Assembly: GCA_050084515.1 (NCBI GenBank)
Contig: CM114274.1
Location: 33,418,001-33,482,000 of the forward strand
Reading direction: 5' to 3'
Length of the DNA: 64,000 bases
From: Blasia pusilla
Lineage: Eukaryota > Marchantiophyta > Marchantiopsida > Blasiales
Shown: piece after piece, positions 1-11,434 of the stretch
Position numbering within the stretch: position 1 is the stretch's first letter
Layout of the letters: every line of letters starts with the position of its first letter
Notes under the pieces: model-generated
Told to the model about the DNA's origin: nothing
The model's input: the letters and a program-made list of their open reading frames with translations, nothing else
Database searches by the model: none
Program-made: the position numbers and the translations under genes

Positions 1-600
1 GAATGCTAGTAAGCTTTACTTGTAATGTTGTATACATATTCATTGACTTGATTCACTATTTTTTGAAGTGTGTCGAATACACTAGGCTCTGATAGGAGAA
101 AGAGACATACTTCTGAATTTGTAGAGCCCACCTAGGCGGAGTCTTCGCTTACAGGAAATAAAGCCTGCATCTCCTTCAAAGAGTGTCATACACTCTAGAG
201 ATTACACGCTAGTTTCTTTAGGAGGAAATCAGATTGGCGTAATGTCTTCAAATAAGGAGGAGGATTATGATAGTCATCATAATCCTCCTTCTTATAGGGA
301 TCAATTGCATAATCGCGGAAGATGCACCTAATCATGATCACTTGCACGAGCTATGGGCAATCTTCAACCTCTTTTATTCTTAGATGGTGTTGGGCTTATG
401 CAAGTGGTGACTTTTTTGGATAGAGTTTCGAGCCAATGTTGTGAAAGGAAGTATTCCATGTCTTGATTCTCTTTTGAATATTGCAGAATCCTTCTAAATG
501 CACAGACACAGGTGAGGCAAGAGAAACTCCTCCCGATGTGCCTTAACGATGGAATACGGCTTGAGAGGGTAGTAAGAACACTTCCATGGGAAGTCAAGGT
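1..600. other. No gene recognised
   Basis: AT-rich sequence with no convincing coding region. The only structure seen is a perfect short hairpin at 258-289. It probably belongs to the decayed transposon that follows. Confidence 0.4.
258..289. repeat. Perfect 14-bp hairpin
   Basis: AGGAGGATTATGAT at 258-271 is followed by the 4-nt loop AGTC and its exact reverse complement at 276-289. No T-tract or known site lies nearby. It could be a fold-back scar of a transposon. Confidence 0.85.
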
Positions 601-3475
<2,875 letters not shown>

Positions 3476-3677
3476 TCCAATATTATAATGTTATTATGTT
3501 GGCATTTAATCAAGTATTTTGAATTGGTATGTGAATAGTTGGGCTTGGGAGATGAAGTACACCTTACGCAATGAAAGCTCAGCAGAAACATATTGGGTCA
3601 TGGAGTAGTCTTAGGCTTGAGTGGCCGAGACAAGTTCCATGGGAAGGATATCGGTCCGGGTTTGGTGAAGGTGGACG

Positions 3678-4023
3678 TGAAAGATCAAGGTTGCATGCGG
3701 ACTAAGTTCGTGTCCGTGGACATGTCCATGTCCGTGGACTTATGTCTGTCCTATGGAAGGACTTGTCCATATGGGCCCCACCTTTCTCTTCTTTCTCGGT
3801 TCCCTTACTTGCCTTTGTGTTCCATACTCCCCCGTTTCTTCCTCCTTCCACCTCCACTTCCTCCTTCCTCATTGCTCCACTCATCCTTGCCTTGCCTTCC
3901 ATCATGGTCTATAAGTGTGGGTTCCACCTCTTGGAACCTATGTCCGTGGATATGTCTGAACTTGTCCGTCCATGTCCGTCCTAAGGAAGGACTTGTCCAT
4001 TTTTGTGCAACCATATGAAAGAT
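3678..4023 (+). mobile_element. hAT-type MITE, copy 1 (330 bp plus 8-bp target duplications)
   Basis: The element runs from CAAGGTTGCA at 3686 to TGCAACCATA ending at 4015, so the ends are imperfect inverted repeats around GGTTGCA. It is flanked by a perfect 8-bp direct repeat TGAAAGAT at 3678-3685 and 4016-4023, the duplication size typical of hAT transposons. The interior is C/T-rich and repeats phrases such as GTCCGTGGACATGTCC and GGAAGGACTTGTCCAT. There is no transposase, so it is non-autonomous. It lies inside the CACTA-like material. Related copies occur at 7024-7577, 52.6 kb, 62.1 kb and 63.9 kb. Several long open frames here are by-products of its composition. Confidence 0.88.
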
Positions 4024-4559
4024 ACAACGCAACCTGATTACCAACTATGGGAGGCAAACACAATGGATGAACCTATCCAACTCACACTAGGAGATGCAAT
4101 AGGGACTTGTATCATTTGGCTAGAGTTAAATCTTAAAAAGCTTGCTCATTAGCTTTGAGTTTGATAACTTCCAGATTTTGATAACTTTCAGAGCTTTGGA
4201 GATGGCATAAAAAAAAGTCTTCAGGCCATTCTTTTACCTTATATGCACTATTTTCATTTAATCTTTTTTTTTTCTATTTTTCTGTTGAGGAGATTGTGAC
4301 TCTTATCTATAAGGACTCCTCAGGCTGGGGTTATATTGTACACATGATAGCTATGAATCTACACATCCTTCATCTACATGCAACATTGTGATTGTGACTA
4401 CTACACCCTAGACATCTCACTCGCTTGCTATTGTTTGGGGGATTTTAGAGACAACAATGCACCCTGAACATTTCACTCACTCTTTCTGAAACTGGAAAAT
4501 TTAGAGACTACAAAGACTAATAATATCAGAGCGCACCCTGCTGCAAAAAGAAAGTTTTA
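4024..4559. other. Intergenic or transposon interior, no gene seen
   Basis: No sustained open frame. TATCAGAGC at about 4526 resembles the core of a plant retrotransposon primer-binding site (initiator tRNA-Met), but no LTR was recognised next to it. The stretch probably links the transposase-like region to the subterminal array. Confidence 0.3.
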
Positions 4560-5452
4560 GTTTTCTCATGAAAATAAAATCACTCACAGTAATTATAGTG
4601 TGACCCTTGAGAATAACTAACAGAGTCATTTGTATGACTAAGCGAGTCCAAATAATAACCAAATTAGTCATTGTATATGACTCCTATAATCGTTAATATA
4701 ACTACTGTAGTGACAATAGTACCAATGTAGGCATTTAAATGACTTATATCTCCAGTCATTTATCATGATTGAGCTAGTAGCACCCAATCATTTAAAATGA
4801 CTCAATCAGTTAGTAAATGACTCAAATAGTAAGAACATGTCTTATACATGACTCAACCAATCACTTTACGACTCATATAGTCACTTTGAACGACTTGCTT
4901 AGTTGGAGTCATAGCATTCAAAGATCAGTTGAGTCATACTATATGACTCATGCAATTAATGATTATGACAGTCATTTCCACCATGTGTCACAATGACTAC
5001 AAACATTCCATTTACACGTGTCGTTGTATGATTGCATGAAGACAATGTGCTTTCTCGTGTTGTGCCATGTGGCTGTATGTGATTTTTTATTCAAATCCTA
5101 ATCAACATGCCATATCATTACATGACATGGCAAGTGCATGGCAAGTGTTGTTATGATTGAGTCATTTACGACACGTGTCGTTCTTTGGTAAAAATTATAT
5201 CATCCTCATGCCATGTCATATGCGGATGTGGCATACTGACATGACACTCACACAAGGTACATTAGTCATACATCAATGATTGAGAAATCCATGACTAGAG
5301 TCATTCACCGATTGGGTAGCCTTAGTCATTTTCGGTAAATGACTTGGTTTATATGACTCTAAGGGTCATGAGTCATTCTTAGTCATTTACCATGAAAAAT
5401 GACTCGATCTAGTCATTTATTGGAGTCATAAAAACCAAGATTTCCTCTAGTG
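4560..5452 (+). mobile_element. Subterminal repeat array and 3' end of a CACTA-like element
   Basis: About 0.9 kb is packed with short motifs of the type AGTCATTT and its complement AAATGACT, in both orientations and spaced by tens of bases; well over fifteen near-copies can be counted. The block ends with TTTCCTCTAGTG at 5452; its complement CACTAGAGGAAA fits a CACTA terminal inverted repeat. Multiple short subterminal motifs in both orientations are characteristic of En/Spm elements, where they bind the element's own protein. The matching left end was not found, so the element is one-ended or lies partly outside the window. Confidence 0.55.
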
Positions 5453-5479
5453 GTATGAACCAGAAAATTGTTAACCCAC

Positions 5480-6160
5480 CATATGAGACTCACACTTTGA
5501 GAAATTAACTTGATGGCCTAGTAAGAAATTACAAGAGTGAGAAATTAGGTCAAACCAATGTTGAACTAAGTGATCACGACTACGAGTATTACTATCAAAT
5601 ACATAGGATCAAGGGTCCATCATCAAAGGAATCCGTGATACCTAGTGTATGCAATGGTGGTGATGACGATCATGAGTTTGAACGTACAAATATTTTTTGA
5701 TTCAAGTGAGGTAGAGTTTTAGAACATTGGGACTCAACCATCATTTGTTGATCATGAAAGAAAGAAGAATGAGATATACGTAGATCCAACGAGTGATATT
5801 GCAATTATGTCACAAGTAAAGAAGCTTGTAGTAATGGATCAACCTAACATATCTGTCACAAGTCTAACTTTAATTCCATCAATCATTGAGAGTCTGAAAA
5901 CCAAAGCATGTTGTTAACCAGACGTACAAGGAAGACCAAATAAAAAAGGAAGTCATTAGATACAAGAGAGAGTATTCTATGAATTAAATGAATTTCTTTA
6001 TCCAAGTTCTAAAAGATATAAGTAAGGAGAAGGCCCAACAAGAAGAGAAGAAGTTGGAACTTGTGTCTTGAATGTTTGAACTTTGGTGCATGGAACTTGA
6101 GTTGGAAAGAGAGAAGCTTAATAGATCATTGTCTTCTACTGCCAATGCTGAAAATTGAGT
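5480..6160 (+). pseudogene. Possible Myb/SANT-like companion ORF of a PIF/Harbinger element
   Basis: Broken coding-like stretches. One frame contains SDHDYEYYYQIHRIKG; another, near 6040-6160, ends in a charged helical stretch containing ELELEREKL. PIF/Harbinger elements carry a second Myb-like gene next to the transposase, often with such a charged C-terminus. Position and convergent orientation relative to the transposase remnant at 6425-7930 support this. No Myb motif is intact, so this is mostly contextual. Confidence 0.25.
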
Positions 6161-7015
6161 AAGTATAACATTTTCTCAATATATCTAATTGCTCAAGTAA
6201 TCATGTATATCATGGAATTGTTTGAACAATGCCACGTGTACTAATTCATTGATACTTGTTCTTCTCTTGTCAATCTCAGATTTTGGAATTGAATGGAAAA
6301 CTCCGACATTCAATCTCTCATCTACACTATTGATATCAAAGTAAGGGATCTACATGTAGAATAACCAAGTTATGCAAGACTCCGCATGCAAGAATTATTT
6401 TAGATACATTTTCAAGGTGCATTGGACTATCTCTCAATTTTCTAGACATATACCTTTTAAGTGGCCAAAAGCATTGTCTATAGTTTCTCTTGCCTTTGAT
6501 GTTTTGCTTTGGATCTCCTTGATGTTAGTGTCAATGAAATCACTTCAATAATCATGGTTGAAGTGGATAGGATATATCCCCAAGTACTATGGGGGTTATA
6601 AATTCTTCATCTTCATCTCCAAGTGGCAAAGTAATTAATGATTGAGTAAGAGCTTGCTGATTTTTAATGCCTTGAAAAATAGTGGATTGTTTTAAATTTG
6701 CAATGTTGTAGTGGAGCTCAACATGGTATAACCTAGATCCCATAATGTTAGATCAACATCACAAACCCCTTGGAGAAGTACAAAATAGTTTGAATGGCGA
6801 TTCTTATGGTGCTCAAGAAAGAATTCTATGGCACGTTTAATTGTGAGTTTGATGTGAGACCAATCAATGGCTCCTAGTATTTGTGGAATGCCACATGTAC
6901 ATCGATAATTTCATTTCGTTAATATCCAGCCGTCACATATTTTGAATAAAGTGTACGTTATACTTATGAGAATGCCAATTATAATGGAAACATATTCGAC
7001 AAGAGTAGACTTGCC

Positions 7016-7585
7016 AATACCGTCATGGTTGCACAAAAACGGATAAGTCTTTTCTTGAGACGGACATGGATTGCAAGAGATGGGGGCCACATTTATAACT
7101 TATGATGGAAGGTAGGGCAAGGGTGAGTGGGGGAATAAGGGGGGAGGGAGTGGAGGTGGAGGGAGGAAGAAAAGAGAAAGTATGAAACATGAAGGCAAAT
7201 GGAGGGGATGAGAAAGAAGGGGAAGGTGGGGTCCACATGGACAAATCCTTCCATAGCACTAAGGTTGCACGCAAATGGCTCGAGGGAAATGGACAAGTCT
7301 GGACATGTCCAAGGACATGTTGCTCAAGTACCCGTGGCCCGCCCCTGAGCTCTCGGAGCCCATTGTATAGACCTGGGCTAGGCGAGCTTGTATCCGGGTC
7401 TACGTGACTACTCGGTGGGCTCAAGGGTGAGTTTAGGGGCGGGCTCACGTGCGGGCCGCGAGTATCAGAGCCCGTAGGGACATAAGTCCGCAGACGCGGA
7501 CTTTGTCTGAGTGAAACCCTGCATAGCACGGACATGGATATATCTATGAATACGGACTTTGTCCACATGCAACCTTGAATACCGT
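7016..7585 (-). mobile_element. hAT-type MITE, copy 2, inserted in the Harbinger pseudogene
   Basis: Ends are CATGGTTGCA at 7024 and TGCAACCTTG ending at 7577. Perfect 8-bp target duplications AATACCGT lie at 7016-7023 and 7578-7585. It is in the opposite orientation to copy 1 and has the same interior phrases. Its 554 bp include a nested 262-bp element with its own target duplication, so the original length was about 284 bp. It sits in the codons of the YGIGKS block of the surrounding transposase pseudogene. Confidence 0.88.
7252..7529. mobile_element. Second hAT-type MITE nested inside copy 2
   Basis: The element spans 7260-7521, with ends TAAGGTTGCAC and the complement of CAGGGTTTCAC. It is flanked by the perfect 8-bp repeat CATAGCAC at 7252-7259 and 7522-7529. 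The interior is GC-rich and differs from the host MITE except at the ends. Cutting it out restores the phrase CTTCCATAG followed by GGACATGG, as in copy 1 read on the minus strand. It is therefore a distinct subfamily that inserted after copy 2. Confidence 0.82.
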
Positions 7586-7930
7586 ACAAATCAATGGGTA
7601 GTATAAATTATGGATTATGGACCAGTTGATAAATGATTTTGGCTAAATGACTTTTGATTTAGCTAAATCAACTCTCTTTCTTGCTCTCTCTCACTCGGAC
7701 ATAGTTGGCATGGAAGGTACAATCTCATCTACTAGTATTTGGAGACTACCGTAGGATATTCCATATTGCTGCCTCATATGAGTAGAGAGAAAATTTTCAC
7801 TTTAAGTCCATAGCTCCTCGTGAAAGACCTCCCACCATGTAAATTGCCTTGGTATGAACCAAAAATCTCTTTGATCCTTCTCTCTTGACAACCATTCACA
7901 TAAGAAGTTGGGAGTTAGCCTCTTCCCCTT

Positions 7931-8334
7931 ATGACACATGTAATAAACAAATTAAATTAACATAACAAAAGTTGAATTCCAATAGCCTTAGTTGGTATTC
8001 TTCTTGTGATTTGGATGTTTTTCACAGTCTACTATATAGTAATTAGAGGATGTAAATTTTCTAAGTCTTCTCCTATATGACACGTGTCACAAGATCATAA
8101 AAGCACTTTTGTCACCTAGACGGGGTCATATAAACAGGGAAATAGGAATTATAGCGATCCGTAAAGAGGCACGGTGCCTTCCGGGTCCTAACTAGTTCAG
8201 TAAATTTAGGTCTCGCTCTTTTGTGAGACTCCTTTGACACCGGGGACATCCGGTCCGCTACATTACCACTCACGATCGTTGCGAGTGGGCAGCTAAACCA
8301 GATTGGCGACGGACGATTCCGGATCATCTGGAGC
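7931..8334. other. No gene recognised
   Basis: Intergenic. Mixed composition, becoming more GC-rich after about 8110. A minus-strand open frame at 8112-8327 has no recognisable motif. Confidence 0.35.
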
Positions 8335-8563
8335 AGGGTTCGGGTAGTTTTTTGGCGAGAACCGGTACATTTCTAGTATCTATAGACCAGAACGGTAATT
8401 TTTGATATTTTTTTGAATCCGACCGGTTAAAATTACAAATACAAAAAAGAATCTCTATATTTTGCTGGTTTTGGCCGTTGATTTGCAAAGTGAATCGGAA
8501 ATTCTAAATTTCTTCCGGCCCGGTCAACACGTAACCCCGGTTCTCCCCGGACATTGATATGGA
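8335..8563. mobile_element. CCGG-rich inverted-repeat element, copy a
   Basis: About 228 bp with GGCGAGAACCGG near the left end and the opposing CCCCGGTTCTCCCCGGAC near 8533-8550, so the ends are imperfect inverted repeats. CCGGTTAAAAT is at 8423. The phrase GGTCAACACGTAAC recurs at 53.8 kb, and the CCGGTTCTCCCCGGAC end recurs inverted at 21.9 kb. Length and repeat ends suggest a MITE. No target duplication was established. Confidence 0.5.
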
Positions 8564-9325
8564 ATAAGCGATCCTCATAAGGAAGCACTTTCGGCGAAGA
8601 GAAGTGGTGGGAAAATGTACCTGAGGCTGGCTGATGATCGTCGTTCCTACGTCGCCACGCTTAACGAAGTCGCGGGGATACACGGGGTTTCGCTGGAGAC
8701 TGGACGCTAGTGCTTTGAGCTCGTACAAGGTGTATTCTGGCCCACACGTGGATAGTTTTTTTTTTCCCCTTCATGAGTAGGCGACGATCGCGGCATCGCG
8801 TCGGAGGAATGTTCCGAGTACGGAATGAACATGGAGCCCCGCGCCGCGACGCACAAAGGAGGGGAGGGGGGGGGAGTCATTAGTTTTTAGTTTCGGAGCG
8901 AGCGGGCGGTGCGGCATCTGTGGATATAAGTGCTTTCAGAGGCGGACTCCCTCGGGTGGAGCGGAGCAGCAGTACGACGAACGGCGATAATTTTTTCCAC
9001 GTAAGAAGTTGGGAGTAATTTCGTACGACTTTGGCCTCCCTCCTTTCCTCCAGCGGCCCACAAGTAGTCATCATTCGGTCGGTTCCGAGGACGGAGGAGC
9101 AACAACCCACACTGGCGGATGATGTCCCCTCTCTGGGACTGGGAGTCGTTGTTCCTTCGTCTTGGAATCGAATCGAATGGGGAAGACGAGAGAGGACAGA
9201 GCGGACCCACTCTGCGTTTGTTTGACGCTGAACCACGTAAGGAGTGGGTGCGTGCAGTGCAGTACAGACAGTGCAGGCGACAGAGGGAGGGAGAAACGCT
9301 GAAACGCACGTCGTCGAATTCCGGA
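8564..9325. other. Upstream region of gene A
   Basis: GC-richer sequence leading to gene A. The reading frame of gene A stays open upstream to an ATG at 9119, but those 69 codons have no counterpart in the paralog, so this stretch is read as 5' UTR and promoter. A G-run occurs at 8863-8874. No TATA box could be assigned with confidence. Confidence 0.4.
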
Positions 9326-11434
9326 ATGAAGCGGTCGCCGGATTGGGGAATGGGATCTCGTGAGAAGGATTACCCGGCGAAGCGGCAGAAGAAGAAGAAG
9401 AAGAGTGGCCAGGAGGCTCCCAAAGTGTTGGATGTTCTTTATCCGAGCAATTGGCAGAATTCGTTCGCCAGAAATTTCGTGATCGAGGAGCCCAACATCG
9501 AAGAAGGAGAACACGAGGTTCTTTTGGAGAAGCTGAAGAAGACTAAGCTGCTGAATTTCTTCCTGAAGACATGCGCAGTGATGGCACCCAGAGACTTGAT
9601 AGCGCATTTCATCTTGGGCTGCAAGGTGGAACAAGTTTCGACCACGGAGGCGGAAATTTCTTACCAATTACCTATCGGGAATAAACCCAAGCTGCAGCTG
9701 ACCCAGACGACGTTCGGGCAGATTCTGGAGCTCGCAAGCACCGGTGCCCAATTGACAGAGCGGAGCAATGACTTCTACGACGAACTCGGTTGGCTTTCGA
9801 ATAAACATGTGACAGGTACGGAGGTCTACTGGACCATAAGTGAGATTACGGATCCTGGAATAAGAGCGCTTTGTAAGTACCTCACTGCTTGGGTCTTTCG
9901 CTTGGCAAACGGTAGCAGGATCTACAGACAGCGAATTCTGCCAGTCTATGAAGCGTTGAGAGGGAAACCGGTCGATTGGACGCATTATCTATGGCCGAAG
10001 TTCGTTTCTGCCATCGAAACCCTGAAAATCAGAGGAAAGCAGGGGAAACATTGCAAATGTAGCGTCGCCGGATTGATTTCCGCCATCCTATATGAGCACA
10101 CTACTGAATCCGGAACGCAATCTCAACCTTGGGATGTCTGGCTAGAAAAAGAAGCACCGGATAAGATAGCAGCCTGGAATGCAATTATCAGTCGGTTGGG
10201 AGAGCCGAAGAAAGAGAAGGAAGAAGATGGTCCGTTAGCTTCAAACCATAAGACGAGGAAGACAACTGCGGAGACGAGGCATCAAGAGAAATCAAAACTG
10301 ACCGGCACACAAAAATCGAAAGAAATCAGCAGCAGTACAGAGAAGGATGTCCAGGAACATTCGAAGCCTTCCGTATCACAAGAGCGCACGTTGAATACTC
10401 CTCCTTCGCTTGTAACTGATGTACAACCGGAAATCGGCTCATCGAAAACTCAGGAGATCAATGATTCCGTAGCTCGAGAATTGCCGCTACCAAAAGTGCC
10501 TGCTTTCGGAACTGACGGGCTCAAGGAGACAAAGTTGGATGACGACAAGTGTGACCTGGGGCAATCGAAAATTAGAGTTGAAGGAGATGGCAACTCCCGC
10601 TCAGGAGCTGTACAAAAGATGATACAAAAACTAGCTGACAAGGCCACGGTTTCTCATGACGTGTTACGAGATCTTTCTCGATATAATGGATATGTCGAAC
10701 ACCAATTGTCAATGGAAAGGAAAAAAGTTCAGGATTTGGAGAGCAAGTTGAAGAATCTGCAGGTCCGAAACCAAGCGCTGGAAAGTGTCGTGGACCAAAC
10801 AACGGTGCTCGAGGGTAGTGTAATCCAGCTGGAGCGGGACTTGCACCAAGTCGAGGGCAGGATTCTGCAGTTAGAAAGTCACTGTGCAACCAAGAAACGT
10901 AAGTGGAGGAAGAAGACGAAAAGATTAGAAAACCTCGTGAAGGAACTGGAAGAGGAAGCGGAGCACTGTGATCACGACCGAAGGCATTTTGTAGAGAAGA
11001 TGGAGAGGCGACAGAAAGACATGGAGAACAAACTCATAGACCTGGAGCTCAAGAACCGAGATCTTCAATCTAGAGTGGACAAAGATCATCTTGAGGAGAG
11101 CAGCATTGCTCTCCTGCAGCAGGAGTTGCAGAGGGTAAAGAATCTGACCGTGCAATTAGAAGAGGAGCACAGCGCCAAGAAACTGAAGTGGAGTAAGAGA
11201 AGAGAAGAGTTGGAAAGTCAAGTGAAGGAGCTCAAAAAGAACGCAGAACACTGTGATATGGATCAGAAAATTCTTGAAGACAAGTGCTCAGATTTTCAGG
11301 TCAGAATTAACGAGCTCCAAACAAGAGTGGAGAAAGCTACTGTCTCACAAAGTCGTGCTACTCAATTGCAGGAAGAGTTCACAAAGGTCAAGAATTTAAT
11401 CTCAATGCGAAGACTGCAGGTGCCTAGACACTAA
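9326..11434 (+). CDS. Gene A: 702-aa coiled-coil protein with a conserved N-terminal domain, function unknown
   Basis: The start at 9326 is chosen because the protein then aligns with paralog B from its basic N-terminus; an in-frame ATG at 9119 would add 69 residues absent from B. Order: Lys/Arg-rich, possibly nuclear-localising stretch (KRQKKKKKSG, about residues 18-27); conserved domain, residues about 34-291, with EVYWTISEITDP, ILPVYEALRGKPVDWTHYLW and ILYEHTTE; charged linker; second conserved block around 432-465 (VLRDLSRYNGY); then a long coiled coil to the end. The coiled coil contains two and a half diverged modules of about 85 residues, each with a core like EEHSAKKLKW. The third module stops abruptly at the TAA. 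No catalytic motif was seen. The domain loosely recalls liverwort hypothetical families and plant transposon-derived proteins, from memory only. No intron is required. Confidence 0.75.
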   Translation: MKRSPDWGMGSREKDYPAKRQKKKKKSGQEAPKVLDVLYPSNWQNSFARNFVIEEPNIEEGEHEVLLEKLKKTKLLNFFLKTCAVMAPRDLIAHFILGCKVEQVSTTEAEISYQLPIGNKPKLQLTQTTFGQILELASTGAQLTERSNDFYDELGWLSNKHVTGTEVYWTISEITDPGIRALCKYLTAWVFRLANGSRIYRQRILPVYEALRGKPVDWTHYLWPKFVSAIETLKIRGKQGKHCKCSVAGLISAILYEHTTESGTQSQPWDVWLEKEAPDKIAAWNAIISRLGEPKKEKEEDGPLASNHKTRKTTAETRHQEKSKLTGTQKSKEISSSTEKDVQEHSKPSVSQERTLNTPPSLVTDVQPEIGSSKTQEINDSVARELPLPKVPAFGTDGLKETKLDDDKCDLGQSKIRVEGDGNSRSGAVQKMIQKLADKATVSHDVLRDLSRYNGYVEHQLSMERKKVQDLESKLKNLQVRNQALESVVDQTTVLEGSVIQLERDLHQVEGRILQLESHCATKKRKWRKKTKRLENLVKELEEEAEHCDHDRRHFVEKMERRQKDMENKLIDLELKNRDLQSRVDKDHLEESSIALLQQELQRVKNLTVQLEEEHSAKKLKWSKRREELESQVKELKKNAEHCDMDQKILEDKCSDFQVRINELQTRVEKATVSQSRATQLQEEFTKVKNLISMRRLQVPRH

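Larger units (their letters stand above)
6425..7930 (-). pseudogene. PIF/Harbinger transposase pseudogene, split by a MITE
   Basis: Reading the minus strand from 7930 downward gives PRQFTWWEVFHEELW and YGSLQILVDEIVPSMP. The hAT MITE at 7024-7577 then intervenes. Coding resumes with YGIGKSTLVEYVS, CGIPQILGAIDWSHIKL (near 6900-6860), PIVLGDISYPLQP (near 6590-6555) and RETIDNAFGHLKG (near 6495-6455). These match the order of conserved blocks in Harbinger DDE transposases: the first catalytic Asp in GAIDxxHI, the second Asp in LGD, and the RxxxExxFGxLK region, where the expected Glu appears to be Asp here. Frameshifts and stops interrupt it. Removing the MITE and one target copy joins the two parts in the same reading of the YGIGKST block. 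Confidence 0.72.

Noticed and set aside
3593-4044. Overlapping frames of 67-141 codons at the first MITE
   Set aside because: They run through a non-coding MITE with low-complexity C/T-rich sequence and across its target duplication.
4520-4540. LTR retrotransposon primer-binding site (TATCAGAGC)
   Set aside because: No LTR end or internal coding region is adjacent. The same 9-mer also occurs by chance at about 7466 inside a MITE.
7023-7589. 188-codon minus-strand frame
   Set aside because: It spans two nested MITEs and their boundaries, so it cannot be an ancestral gene.
9071-9667. 198-codon minus-strand frame
   Set aside because: It overlaps the start of gene A on the opposite strand and has no conserved counterpart at gene B.
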